64,000 bases of DNA, from assembly GCA_902781095.1 (NCBI GenBank), contig CACZHW010000011.1, positions 27,312 to 91,311 of the forward strand, read 5' to 3'. A program made the translations under genes and the position numbers. A model generated the notes under the pieces. That model did not search any database and was not told the DNA's origin. It saw only the letters and a program-made list of their open reading frames with translations. Below are positions 1 to 8,042 of the stretch, piece by piece. This DNA is from an uncultured Eubacteriales bacterium (GTDB taxonomy: Bacteria; Bacillota; Clostridia; Christensenellales; Aristaeellaceae). Position 1 is the stretch's first letter. Every line of letters begins with the position of its first letter.

Positions 1-53
1 TTGGCGATGGCCGCGGAAAGGCTCCGCTCGTCTTCCACCAGCAGCACCCGCAT
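1..53 (-). CDS. Response regulator, N-terminal fragment at window edge
   Basis: Only the first 17 codons are inside the window. They read MRVLLVEDERSLSAAIA, the first strand and acidic pocket of a receiver domain, as in OmpR-type response regulators. The ATG is at 51-53 and is preceded by a strong GAGGAGG ribosome binding site. The output domain and any partner kinase lie to the left of the window, so subfamily and target cannot be told. Confidence 0.75.
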   Translation of the reverse strand, partial: MRVLLVEDERSLSAAIA

Positions 54-119
54 GCCTCTTCCTCCTCAACCCCGGGTCTTTTTGTTCATCATAGCATACC
101 GCGCCGCATGCCGCAACGC

Positions 120-145
120 AAAAGTGCGCCCGGTTGCCCGGGCGC
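120..145 (-). terminator. Hairpin terminator after the secreted Met/Gly-rich protein
   Basis: An 8-bp GC stem (126-133 with 138-145) and a 4-base loop are followed on the minus strand by ACTTTTGC. It lies just downstream of the stop codon at 157. Confidence 0.6.
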
Positions 146-156
146 CGTATGGGGTT

Positions 157-885
157 TTAAGCCGCTTCTTCGGCCTCTGCCGCGTCAGCCGCGTCTACAT
201 CGCTGTCCGTCGGCTGGGCTGCGGCGCGCGCCGCCAGGATCGCGTCATACTGTTCCTTCGTGATCACGCCGTCCTCGACCAGTTTGAGGAGCGCGGGATC
301 CCCGTCAGCCGTCACGCCTTCCGGCATTTCGGGCGGGAGCTCCCCCTCTGCGGGGGTCTCCGGCGGCACCTCGTCCTCCGCCGGTGCGGCGGCTGCGTCC
401 TCGGAAGCCGCGGTGGCCGTCCGTTTTTCCTTCAGGTAGTTTTCAATCGCGTCATAGGTCTCCTGATCGATGACGCCGTCCTTCAGCAGGTCGTCAAAGC
501 CGATCCTGCCGTGGCGGCCGCCGCGCCCGAAGCCCCTGCCAAGGGCCGGCTTCTGCGTCGTGCTGCTGCCGGTGTCGCCGGTCGCCGCATCACCGCTCTT
601 CTGCGTCGCGCCGCTGGCTGCATCTGGCTGTTGCGGCGCCTGGCCCTGCTGCAGGCCGCGGCCGCCCTTCATGCCGCCCGGCATTCCCTGGCGGCTGCCC
701 TGGCCGCCCTGCTGCATCTGTCCGCGGCCCGCGGACAGGCCCTGCCGCATCCCGCGGCCGCCCATCGCCAGCTGCTGCCCCATCGCCGGAGCCTGGGTGC
801 CGCTCTCCGCCATCGCGGGGAGCACTGCCGTCAGCATCGCAGCGGCCGCAAGGCCGGCTGCCAGCATCTTTTTCACGTTCGTCAT
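157..885 (-). CDS. Secreted Met/Gln/Gly-rich protein with two short C-terminal helical repeats
   Basis: The predicted protein has 242 residues. It begins with a clear Sec signal peptide ending in AMA. A low-complexity stretch rich in Met, Gly, Gln and Arg follows (about residues 28-100). Two similar segments sit near residues 150-175 (core LLKDGVIDQETYDAI) and 210-235 (core LVEDGVITKEQYDAI). They resemble SHOCT/DUF2680-type helix-turn-helix pieces and look like an internal duplication. The ATG at 885 is chosen over upstream in-frame starts because GGAGG lies just before it and a signal peptide begins there. The response regulator at the left edge is on the same strand downstream. Function is unknown; metal binding by the Met-rich part is only a guess. 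Confidence 0.7.
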   Translation of the reverse strand: MTNVKKMLAAGLAAAAMLTAVLPAMAESGTQAPAMGQQLAMGGRGMRQGLSAGRGQMQQGGQGSRQGMPGGMKGGRGLQQGQAPQQPDAASGATQKSGDAATGDTGSSTTQKPALGRGFGRGGRHGRIGFDDLLKDGVIDQETYDAIENYLKEKRTATAASEDAAAAPAEDEVPPETPAEGELPPEMPEGVTADGDPALLKLVEDGVITKEQYDAILAARAAAQPTDSDVDAADAAEAEEAA

Positions 886-1031
886 ATTGTCAACCTCCAT
901 TTCAATTTCGCTTTTGGGTTTCTTTTGAGTGTCCGTCATCGGCGCCTTTTGTTTGATGACGGCGTCAGTATAAAGCGCGATCCTTGAATGAAGATTGAAA
1001 GAAATGAATTTCTGTTTTTCTTTTTCGCACA

Positions 1032-1060
1032 TTGCATCGCCGCGGCAGGCGAAGTAGAAT
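1032..1060 (+). promoter_or_regulatory. Sigma-A-type promoter for the TetM-like gene
   Basis: TTGCAT (1032-1037) and TAGAAT (1055-1060) are separated by 17 bp and point at the gene starting at 1093. Confidence 0.5.
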
Positions 1061-1092
1061 AAAGCCGTATTCTTTGTCAGTCGGGGGCAGCC

Positions 1093-3030
1093 ATGAAAAA
1101 GACGATCGGCATCCTCGCCCACGTGGACGCGGGCAAGACCACCTTCTCGGAGCAGGCGCTGCTGCATCTGGGCGCCCTGCGCCGCGCGGGCCGCGTCGAC
1201 CACGGGGATACCCTGCTGGATTCCCACCCGCTGGAGCGCGCCCGCGGCATCACCATCTTTTCCGGGCAGGCCGTCGCCCACGCCGGCGGGGACACGCTCT
1301 ACTGGCTGGACACGCCCGGACACCCGGATTTCGTCTCGGAAGCCGCACGTGTGCTGCCCGTCCTCGACTACGCCGTGCTGCTGCTCAGCAGCGCAGACGG
1401 CATCCAGAGCCACACGCTGACGCTGTGGCGCCTGCTGGAGCGCTTTCACGTTCCGGTCTTTCTCTTCCTCAACAAGTGCGACCTGCCGTCCGCCGATTTC
1501 GGAGCGGTGCTCTCCCAGCTCCAAAGCCGCCTCTCGCAGGACGTCCTCGATTTCCGGTCCTTCCAACTGACCGGACATATGGATGAATCCCTGAAGGAAG
1601 CGGCCGCCCTGCGTGACGATGCGCTGATGGAGCGCTATCTGGACGGGACCGCCGCAGAGGAAGAGTGGCTGCCCGCCCTTCGCCGGCAGATCCGCAGCCG
1701 GCAGATGTTCCCCGTCCTGTCCGGATCCGCTTTAAAAGACGGAGGGATCGACACTTTCCTTTCCGCGCTCCTGCGCCTCACTGAGACTGACTACGGGGCG
1801 AAGGAAGACGAACCGCTCCGCGCGCGCTGCTGGCGCGTCCGCCACATGGACGGGCAGCGCGTCTGCTTCCTCAAGCTGGAGAGCGGCCGCCTCTTCCCCC
1901 GGCAGCCGCTCCCGGATACACAGGATAAAATCCACGCGCTCTACACCTGCCACGGGGACGCGCTTCACGCCGCCAGCGGGGCCGCCGCGGGCGACCTCGT
2001 CGCCGTCACCGGGCTGTCGGGCCTGCGTCCCGGCGATACCATCGGGCTGCCGCCCTCCGCCGGCGGCATCGAGCCCATGATGGAGAGCGACCTCCTGTGG
2101 GATGAAAAGGCCGTCCCGGCCTTCCGCATGCTGGAGCGGCTGCGGGAACTGGAGGACGAGGATCCGGCGCTCGCCGTCCGCTCCGACGGCAGCCGCCTCA
2201 CCCTGCGTGCCTCGGGCAGGCTGCAGCTGGAGATTCTCTCCTCCGTGATCCGCGAGCGGTGGGGCCAGGCCGTCGCCTTCGGTCCCGCACGCGTCCTCTA
2301 CCGGGAGAGCGTCGCGTCCCCGGCCGTCGGTATCGGCCATTACGAGCCGCTGCGCCACTACGCGGAAGTGCACCTGCGGCTCTCGCCGGCTCCCCGGGGC
2401 AGCGGCATTCACTTTGCCAGCCTGTGCAGCGTCAACGATCTGGCCCTCAACTGGCAGCGGCTGATCGAAACGCATGTCTTCGAGCGCGAGCACAGGGGCG
2501 TCCTCACCGGGGCGCCGCTCACCGACGTCACCGTCGAACTGCTCTGCGGCCGCGCGCACCTCAAGCACACGGAAGGCGGCGACTTCCGGCAGGCCGTCGG
2601 CCGCGCCATCCGCAACGCGCTCATGTTCGCGCAATGCGTGCTGCTGGAGCCCGTGTGCCGCTATGAAATCCGCGTGCCCGTCGACATCGCCGGCCGCGTC
2701 TCCGCCTCCCTCGCCCAGCTGCGCGCCGAGGCGGAGGCGCCGGTCCCGATGGGAGAAGATACCCTGCTCTGCGGCGAAGCCCGCCTGGCGCGCTTTGCCC
2801 CCTGGCAGGAGGAGTTTCCCGCCCTTACGCGCGGCCGCGGCAGTCTGTCCGTCGCTTTTTCGCGTTACGCGCCCTGCGAAGCGCAGGAACAGGAGCGCCT
2901 CGTCCGGGAAAGCGGTTACAACCCGCTGGCGGACGAGACGCCCGATTCCGTCTTCTGTGCCCACGGCGCCGGCTATACCGTCAGCTGGGATAAGGTGCGG
3001 GATTTCGCCCACTGTACGCCGGTTGCCTGA
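1093..3030 (+). CDS. TetM/TetO-like translational GTPase (ribosomal protection family)
   Basis: This 645-residue protein is an EF-G-like GTPase with the length and layout of TetM-type ribosomal protection proteins (about 640 residues). The G1 loop AHVDAGKT is near residues 9-16, the G2 segment RGITIFS near 51-57, DTPGH at 73-77, and the G4 motif is NKCD (127-130). EF-G domains II-V follow. The C-terminus differs from classical TetM and instead carries a DSVFCAHGAGYTVSWDKV-type tail, as in chromosomal TetM-like proteins of Clostridia. A Shine-Dalgarno GGGGG precedes the ATG. It is a single gene with its own promoter and no mobile element nearby, so a core translation or ribosome-rescue role is as likely as drug resistance. 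Resistance cannot be inferred from sequence. Confidence 0.85.
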   Translation: MKKTIGILAHVDAGKTTFSEQALLHLGALRRAGRVDHGDTLLDSHPLERARGITIFSGQAVAHAGGDTLYWLDTPGHPDFVSEAARVLPVLDYAVLLLSSADGIQSHTLTLWRLLERFHVPVFLFLNKCDLPSADFGAVLSQLQSRLSQDVLDFRSFQLTGHMDESLKEAAALRDDALMERYLDGTAAEEEWLPALRRQIRSRQMFPVLSGSALKDGGIDTFLSALLRLTETDYGAKEDEPLRARCWRVRHMDGQRVCFLKLESGRLFPRQPLPDTQDKIHALYTCHGDALHAASGAAAGDLVAVTGLSGLRPGDTIGLPPSAGGIEPMMESDLLWDEKAVPAFRMLERLRELEDEDPALAVRSDGSRLTLRASGRLQLEILSSVIRERWGQAVAFGPARVLYRESVASPAVGIGHYEPLRHYAEVHLRLSPAPRGSGIHFASLCSVNDLALNWQRLIETHVFEREHRGVLTGAPLTDVTVELLCGRAHLKHTEGGDFRQAVGRAIRNALMFAQCVLLEPVCRYEIRVPVDIAGRVSASLAQLRAEAEAPVPMGEDTLLCGEARLARFAPWQEEFPALTRGRGSLSVAFSRYAPCEAQEQERLVRESGYNPLADETPDSVFCAHGAGYTVSWDKVRDFAHCTPVA

Positions 3031-3078
3031 AAGCGCGGCAGACATACAAAAAGACCCGGCCCGAAGGTCGGATCTTTT

Positions 3079-3155
3079 TGGTAGCGGGAGGGGGATTCGA
3101 ACCCTCGACAGACCGGGTATGAACCGGTTACTCTAGCCAACTGAGTTATCCCGCC
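3079..3155 (-). tRNA. tRNA-Met (CAT), elongator
   Basis: A 77-nt cloverleaf with encoded CCA. The D stem ACTC/GAGT and the anticodon stem ACCGG/CCGGT enclose the loop TTCATAC, giving anticodon CAT. The acceptor stem opens with a G-T pair, and overall it resembles Bacillus elongator tRNA-Met. tRNA-Ile2 (modified CAT) is less likely. Confidence 0.9.
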
Positions 3156-3162
3156 ATAAAAA

Positions 3163-3239
<77 letters not shown>

Positions 3240-3291
3240 ATGAAGTCATCCGCAGACGACTAATAGAGTATATCTCAACCGGGCTGAATTG

Positions 3292-4191
3292 TCAACCTAT
3301 TTCCCGGAATTTTTTCTTCAGATAACCATCCATATTTCCCTGGGCGGAAAGCCTCAGCACGCCGATCGAGAAGACCGACATCGCCGCGTCCAGAATCGCG
3401 ATGCCCGCCGGAATGATATCCGCGCGGTGCGGCATAAGGCCGGTCGTGTGCCGGCGCTCTTCCATCGGCATCACGGCCAGCTTTCTTCCCCATGCGGCGA
3501 CCTCGCGGCGCGTCATGCCCATGCCCTCGCAGCTGTCCGGGTCAAAGAGCGGGATGCCCCGCTGCATGGCCCCCAGCGTGGTCATCGTTCCGCCGACCCC
3601 TGTCCAGATGCGGTCCGCCGCGTCCGTATACCACCCGGGTGCCTCATCCAGGATCAGCGCCATCGCCCGCTCCCTCGCCCTGTCGTAGCTCGCCCCGTCC
3701 GTGACGGATTCCAGCCGGCTGTAGCGCACGGCGCCCATCTGCAGGCTGATGGCGCACCCGGGGATGCCGTCCTCGCCCGTCGTAAACTCCGTGGATCCGC
3801 CGCCGATGTCGATGACGCCGCACCGGCCGCATCCGCACGCGCCGAGGAAGGAGAGCCGCGCCTCCTCCTCGCCCGTGATGATCTCCGGCGAAACGCCGCA
3901 GGCCGCCCTGCACCGCTCGGCAAATTCAGCGCCGTTGGCGGCATCCCGCGCGGCGCTGGTGGCAAAAAGAAAGGTCTCCTGTGCGCCGCTTTGCCGTGCC
4001 AGCCCTGCCAGCTCGGCAACCGCGTCTACAGAAGACTGCATACTCTCTTCCGTCAAATACCCGTTCTTCAGGCCCGCGAACAGCCGGGTCCCCCTGCGCT
4101 CGCGAAGGATGCCGCACAGCTTTTCCCCGTCCCATTCGGCGCTCAGCATGCGGATTGCGTTGGATCCGATCGCGACACAGGACAGACGCAT
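3292..4191 (-). CDS. Ppx/GppA family phosphatase, short form
   Basis: This 299-residue protein belongs to the exopolyphosphatase / pppGpp phosphatase family (actin-like ATPase fold). The phosphate-2 motif DIGGGSTE is at about 128-135 and the catalytic-glutamate region ITGEEEARLS near 105-114. It has only the two core lobes; the C-terminal HD-like part of E. coli Ppx is absent. The first phosphate loop reads VAIGSNAIR where the family normally has an Asp (IDIGSNSxR), so a usually conserved Asp is Ala here. ATG 4191 is chosen because GGGGGAGG lies 6 nt upstream; a TTG two codons earlier is also possible. It follows divIC after 20 bp, a pairing common in Clostridia. Confidence 0.85.
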   Translation of the reverse strand: MRLSCVAIGSNAIRMLSAEWDGEKLCGILRERRGTRLFAGLKNGYLTEESMQSSVDAVAELAGLARQSGAQETFLFATSAARDAANGAEFAERCRAACGVSPEIITGEEEARLSFLGACGCGRCGVIDIGGGSTEFTTGEDGIPGCAISLQMGAVRYSRLESVTDGASYDRARERAMALILDEAPGWYTDAADRIWTGVGGTMTTLGAMQRGIPLFDPDSCEGMGMTRREVAAWGRKLAVMPMEERRHTTGLMPHRADIIPAGIAILDAAMSVFSIGVLRLSAQGNMDGYLKKKFREIG

Positions 4192-4211
4192 AGGCAACCT
4201 CCCCCAAGCTG

Positions 4212-4565
4212 TCAGTTTTGTCCGTAAACCTGGAATGTCTGCCCGGCGGTTTTCTCCGGCAGGTTGGCGACCTCGTAGATGGTTTCCCCGTACCAGCAGT
4301 AACCGTAGTCCCTGCGCGCGACGCGCTCCACGAAATCACGGGTGTCGCTCTCCGCCAGCAGCTGGCGCAGCCGGTTGTTCTCCTCCTGGGCCTTCCAGTA
4401 CGCGTCCGCGGCGCTCTGCAACTGCCGCTGCTCCTGCTCGGCGCTGACCTCCCGCTGCGGCAGGCGCACCATAACCAGCGCCGCCAGCACAATCAGACCG
4501 GCCAGCAGCACGCGGAACGGCAGCGGGCGCCACCCGCCGCTCTTTTTCTTACGATTTCTGTTCAC
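4212..4565 (-). CDS. divIC: Septum formation initiator DivIC/FtsB family
   Basis: A small bitopic division protein of about 117 residues. A basic N-terminus (NRNRKKK) precedes one membrane segment near residues 17-35, a coiled coil rich in Glu, Gln and Leu (about 40-75), and the short C-terminal globular piece ending with DTRDFVERVARRDYGYCWYG. It should sit in the divisome with FtsL and DivIB and help activate septal wall synthesis. GTG 4565 is preferred because GAGGGG lies 8 nt upstream; another GTG at 4574 is in frame. The Ppx/GppA gene follows closely and is probably co-transcribed. Confidence 0.85.
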   Translation of the reverse strand: MNRNRKKKSGGWRPLPFRVLLAGLIVLAALVMVRLPQREVSAEQEQRQLQSAADAYWKAQEENNRLRQLLAESDTRDFVERVARRDYGYCWYGETIYEVANLPEKTAGQTFQVYGQN

Positions 4566-4710
4566 GTAAGCCACCCCTCATCGAAACCCTCTTACTGATA
4601 TTCGACAGGGGTTTTAAAAATTCCTTCTTAAAGCAGAGACTTTTCGTCTGTTTTTTCGAAACTTTTTGTCGTCCCTTTCCGCCGGTGCCCCTTGAGTACC
4701 GGGGTCTGTT

Positions 4711-5664
4711 TTAGCCGAGAAAATCCAGGATCTCCGTCACGTAGAGGCGCAGCACGCCGTCCTCCGACAGGTAGATCTCGTGCTTGGCATCGCAGCGCAC
4801 GAGCTTTCCGTCCTTCAGTCCGTCCACGAAGCGCTGCTGTTCCGGGAGCAGCACCACCGTATCCCGCTGCGCCTGGATGAGCAGCACCGGCGTCTTGATT
4901 TTCTGTAGATTCCGTCTGTCGAGCAATCCGCGCGTCACGCCCGCGGCCTCCCGCGCCCAGCGGTAGGTGGGCGAGCAGTTCTGCAGGAGGCGGTTTTCTG
5001 CGCGCTTCTTCGCGTAATACGCAAAGCGGGCCCGGCTGGTGGCGAAGCTCGTTTCAAAGGTTTCCGACGCCGCGTCGTACGGTTTGCCGATGAAAGCCCG
5101 CTCCTTCGCCTTGCCCAGGCGGCACATGAGGCCAGCCACCGCACCGCCCGCCCACTTGGGCAGCGGCGCGCTGCTGGGCGCAATCATCGGCGCAGTCAGG
5201 ACGGCCCGCTCAAAGGCGCCGGGCCTGCGCATCAGCAGGAAACCGGCCACCGCGCCGCCCATCGAGTGGGCATACAAAACAGACCTCTTCCCCGTTTTCT
5301 CTGGCTGAAGCCATTCGTCCAGGATCTTTTCCGCGTCGTCGACGTAATCTTCAAAGTGTTCCACGTCGGTGATGGACGTATCCTCCGTAAGGCGGGTGGA
5401 GCGGCCGTGTCCCCGCTGATCCGGCGCGTATACGACAAATCCCGCCTGCGTAAAGTACCAGATCATCTCCCGGAACTTCTCCGCCGATTCCGTGTAGCCG
5501 TGCAGCAGCAGCAGAGCGGCGCGCGCCTGCCGGGGTTCGTAAATCTCCACGTGCAGCCGGCCGTCCCTTACCGGCAGCATCACCTCGCGCCGGATTTCCG
5601 CAAGCGCCGGCTCCACGGTCTTTTCCATCGTCTCCCGATAGCCGGCTTCCTCAACCCAGATCAT
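4711..5664 (-). CDS. Alpha/beta hydrolase, monoacylglycerol lipase/lysophospholipase type
   Basis: This 317-residue cytoplasmic hydrolase belongs to the serine-aminopeptidase-like Hydrolase_4 family. Landmarks are the oxyanion-hole segment LLLHGYTES (about residue 52), PDQRGHGRS, the nucleophile elbow AHSMGG (about 150-155), the acid in QAQRD, and the histidine in AKHEIYLSE near the C-terminus. Substrate is probably a monoacylglycerol or lysophospholipid, by family only. A good Shine-Dalgarno (GGGGGAG) lies inside the end of the upstream peptidase gene, which overlaps this one by 14 bp, so translation is probably coupled. Confidence 0.85.
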   Translation of the reverse strand: MIWVEEAGYRETMEKTVEPALAEIRREVMLPVRDGRLHVEIYEPRQARAALLLLHGYTESAEKFREMIWYFTQAGFVVYAPDQRGHGRSTRLTEDTSITDVEHFEDYVDDAEKILDEWLQPEKTGKRSVLYAHSMGGAVAGFLLMRRPGAFERAVLTAPMIAPSSAPLPKWAGGAVAGLMCRLGKAKERAFIGKPYDAASETFETSFATSRARFAYYAKKRAENRLLQNCSPTYRWAREAAGVTRGLLDRRNLQKIKTPVLLIQAQRDTVVLLPEQQRFVDGLKDGKLVRCDAKHEIYLSEDGVLRLYVTEILDFLG

Positions 5665-6718
5665 AAGCTCCCCCTTTCAGGTACTCCGACAGGCTGTCGT
5701 AGCGCGTGCCGTCCTCCCCCGTCTGCGGCGAGGCCGCGACGAGGGAATTGAGCACCGCTTCCTCCGTCGCCTCCGCCACCGCGTAAAAAACCCGTTCCAG
5801 CGCGGACTCAGTCAGAATCCTGTGGTTCAGGATCCGATCCATCCCCGCCGCGGGCATACGGTTGGCCGTCGTAAAACCGATCATCACGTCGCCGCTGCCG
5901 TGCCCCAGGTACGATCCGCACCGCGCCAGCCCGACGCTGCAGCGCTTCAGAACGCGCCTCAGCTGCCTGTCGCTGACCGGCAAATCGCAGCCCACGATCA
6001 TCATGATGCTGCCGCGGTCCTGCATCTCCGGGGGCAGCGCCTGCCGCCGCGCGCGGATGATTTCCTCACCGATCCGCCTGCCGCGGATCGTCAGTTCCTC
6101 CAGGCACCCGTGATTGCTCTGCACCAGCACACCGAGCGTAAACGTCTCCCCCGCGATGCACAGCACGCGCGAGGCCGAGCCGATGCCGCCCTTGAGCCCG
6201 TGGCACACCGTGCCGGCCCCCGCGCCGACGTCGCCCTCCGCAAAATCCTCGCAGGCCTCTTCAATCGCTCGCCGGACCTCGGCCTCGTGCACCTTGCGGC
6301 AGAGGATGTCGTTCAGCCGCGAGTCGTTTGTCTCCCCCACGACGGGATTGACGGAGCGCAGCGGCACGTGTTCGGCCGCGCAGCGCTCCGCCATGTACGA
6401 GACGAGCGCATCTGCCACCAGGCCGGTGTTCAGCGTATTGGTCAGCGCGATCGGCGTCTCCAGCGTGCCCAGCTCGTCGATCTGCACGAGCCCCACCGTC
6501 TTTCCGAAGCCGTTCTGCACGAAGGACGCCGCCGTCAGCTTGTGCACGAACGGATTCTCCGGACAGGGCAGGATCACCGTGACGCCCGTCCGGCTGTTCC
6601 CTTCCCGCACGGTGGCGTGACCCACCCGGACCCCGGGCACGTCGGTGATGCGGTTCAGCCGCCCGCGCTCCAGCGTCCCGATCCGGATGCCGTAATCCGC
6701 TATCCGTTTTCCCGTCAT
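5651..6718 (-). CDS. P1 family peptidase (DmpA/BapA-like aminopeptidase)
   Basis: The 355-residue protein matches the P1/DmpA family of self-cleaving N-terminal-nucleophile hydrolases (L-aminopeptidase / D-esterase / beta-peptidyl aminopeptidase). Visible signatures are ITDVPGVRVGHAT near the N-terminus, ALTNTLNTGLVADAL, VNPVVGETND, and the processing site region GTVCHGLKGGIGSASR, where cleavage before the Ser after GGIG would create the beta subunit. C-terminal parts include GSGDVMIGFTTANRMP. No signal peptide is seen. It starts with ATGA overlap to capA and overlaps the lipase downstream, forming a three-gene operon. Confidence 0.88.
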   Translation of the reverse strand: MTGKRIADYGIRIGTLERGRLNRITDVPGVRVGHATVREGNSRTGVTVILPCPENPFVHKLTAASFVQNGFGKTVGLVQIDELGTLETPIALTNTLNTGLVADALVSYMAERCAAEHVPLRSVNPVVGETNDSRLNDILCRKVHEAEVRRAIEEACEDFAEGDVGAGAGTVCHGLKGGIGSASRVLCIAGETFTLGVLVQSNHGCLEELTIRGRRIGEEIIRARRQALPPEMQDRGSIMMIVGCDLPVSDRQLRRVLKRCSVGLARCGSYLGHGSGDVMIGFTTANRMPAAGMDRILNHRILTESALERVFYAVAEATEEAVLNSLVAASPQTGEDGTRYDSLSEYLKGGAYDLG

Positions 6719-7974
6719 GGCAGATCCTCCCCGTACAGCGCCGCCCTCACCTGCAAGGCCGCCTGCGCCGCCGCACTGCGTTCCGCGGCGGTCAGCCCTG
6801 TCAGCGACGCTTCGTTTTCCGCTTCGACGATCCGCCAGAAGGGGCGGCTTTCCTCCTCCTGCCTGGCGATGTACACCGGTACGGCTTCCGGCTCCCCGAT
6901 GAGCGCCCGGCGCATTTCCCCGTCGTATTCCAGGCTGAAGCGCAGGATGACACCCGCGCTGTTTTCCACTGCCCGGGAATCCGTCAGCAGGCTGCCCAGC
7001 GAGTAGCAGACCAGGGTTTCATACGTCCGCCCGTCTGCGCGCTGCACCTCCAGCCGTTCGATTTCGCTGACGACATTGGCGTGCGCGCCGAGAATGAGAT
7101 CCGCCCCGGCCTGCGCCATCTGGACAGCGAGCGTCCGGACGCTCTCCGGCACGTCGGTCCGGTTCTTGATTCCCCAGTGCGGCATGACGATGACGATTTC
7201 GGCGCCCGCCGCGCGCGCGGCGGCGATATCCGCCGCGATCCGCTCCTGCTCCAGCAGGGGGATGAGCCCCCTGCTGTCCCTGTCCGTCCGTGAGGCCCCT
7301 TCCTCGTCGAGCCCGTACGTATAGCCCAGCAGCGCGACGCGGTTGCCGCGGATGCCGATCATCGTGCCGGGAAAATCTCCTCCGCGGCGCACGCCGACTG
7401 CGTCAATCCCCCGGGATACAAATTCCGAAAGCGTATGGTCCAGGCCCTCGTAGCCTTTGTCCAGTGCGTGCTCGCTGCCAAGGCAGAGGGCATCCAGCCC
7501 CAGCGCACGCAGCGCGTCCAGAAACTCCGGCGGCGCGTTGACCGCATCATACGGCTGCGTGGCGTCCGTCAGGGTTTCCAGCGTCGCCACCGAGAGGTCT
7601 GCGTCCGACAGAGAGGCTCCGAGCCCCAGAAAGAGCGTCGAGAAATCGTAATGGCCGGCCCCTTGGGCAAATTCCCGGATGGAGCGGGGAACGTTCAGCG
7701 TGCCCGCCGCGGCCAGCGTAAAGCCGGCGCGCTGCGGCAGCGCGGTCGTCTCCGGCTGCGGGCTTCCGGCAGGCGGGGTGGGCGTCTCAGGCCTGTCCGC
7801 TGCGGGCTGCGCCGTCGCCGCCGGCTCGGCCGTCTCCTCCGCCGCCGGTCGCACCGGAGCGGTAGGGCTGCCCGATACCATCCATAAAAAAACGGCGGAG
7901 AGCAGCAGCACCGCAACCGCCGCGATCAACGCCAGCAGCGTTCCGCGCGAAAACCGCGCGCCTTTACGGGCCAT
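6715..7974 (-). CDS. CapA family protein, membrane-anchored
   Basis: 419 residues: a basic cytoplasmic start, one membrane anchor (about 10-33), a Pro/Thr/Ala-rich linker (about 35-80) and then a CapA/PgsA-type metallophosphoesterase-like domain. Family signatures are visible: NVPRSIREF, SDADLSVATLE, LCLGSEHALDKGYEGL, GYTYGLDEEG, VMPHWG and ILGAHANVVSEIE. CapA proteins were first known from poly-gamma-glutamate export, but most clostridial copies, like this one, sit without capBCD genes. It heads the operon with the P1 peptidase and lipase; a good GGAGG lies 7 nt before the ATG. Confidence 0.85.
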   Translation of the reverse strand: MARKGARFSRGTLLALIAAVAVLLLSAVFLWMVSGSPTAPVRPAAEETAEPAATAQPAADRPETPTPPAGSPQPETTALPQRAGFTLAAAGTLNVPRSIREFAQGAGHYDFSTLFLGLGASLSDADLSVATLETLTDATQPYDAVNAPPEFLDALRALGLDALCLGSEHALDKGYEGLDHTLSEFVSRGIDAVGVRRGGDFPGTMIGIRGNRVALLGYTYGLDEEGASRTDRDSRGLIPLLEQERIAADIAAARAAGAEIVIVMPHWGIKNRTDVPESVRTLAVQMAQAGADLILGAHANVVSEIERLEVQRADGRTYETLVCYSLGSLLTDSRAVENSAGVILRFSLEYDGEMRRALIGEPEAVPVYIARQEEESRPFWRIVEAENEASLTGLTAAERSAAAQAALQVRAALYGEDLP

Positions 7975-7998
7975 CTCTCCGCCTCCTTCCCTGTGGCG

Positions 7999-8031
7999 CG
8001 GGAAACCGCATACTTATACCACGGTTTCCCG
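7999..8031. terminator. Hairpin between ricT and capA
   Basis: A perfect 10-bp inverted repeat (7999-8008 with 8022-8031, arm CGGGAAACCG) lies in the 68-bp gap. It lacks a clear T-run, so it may be a weak terminator or a processing site. Confidence 0.4.
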
Positions 8032-8042
8032 TTCAAGCTGCG

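Noticed and set aside
886..1578. Upstream in-frame extension of the secreted Met/Gly-rich protein on the minus strand
   Set aside because: The extension overlaps the TetM-like gene, has no family match, and the ATG at 885 has both a ribosome binding site and a signal peptide.
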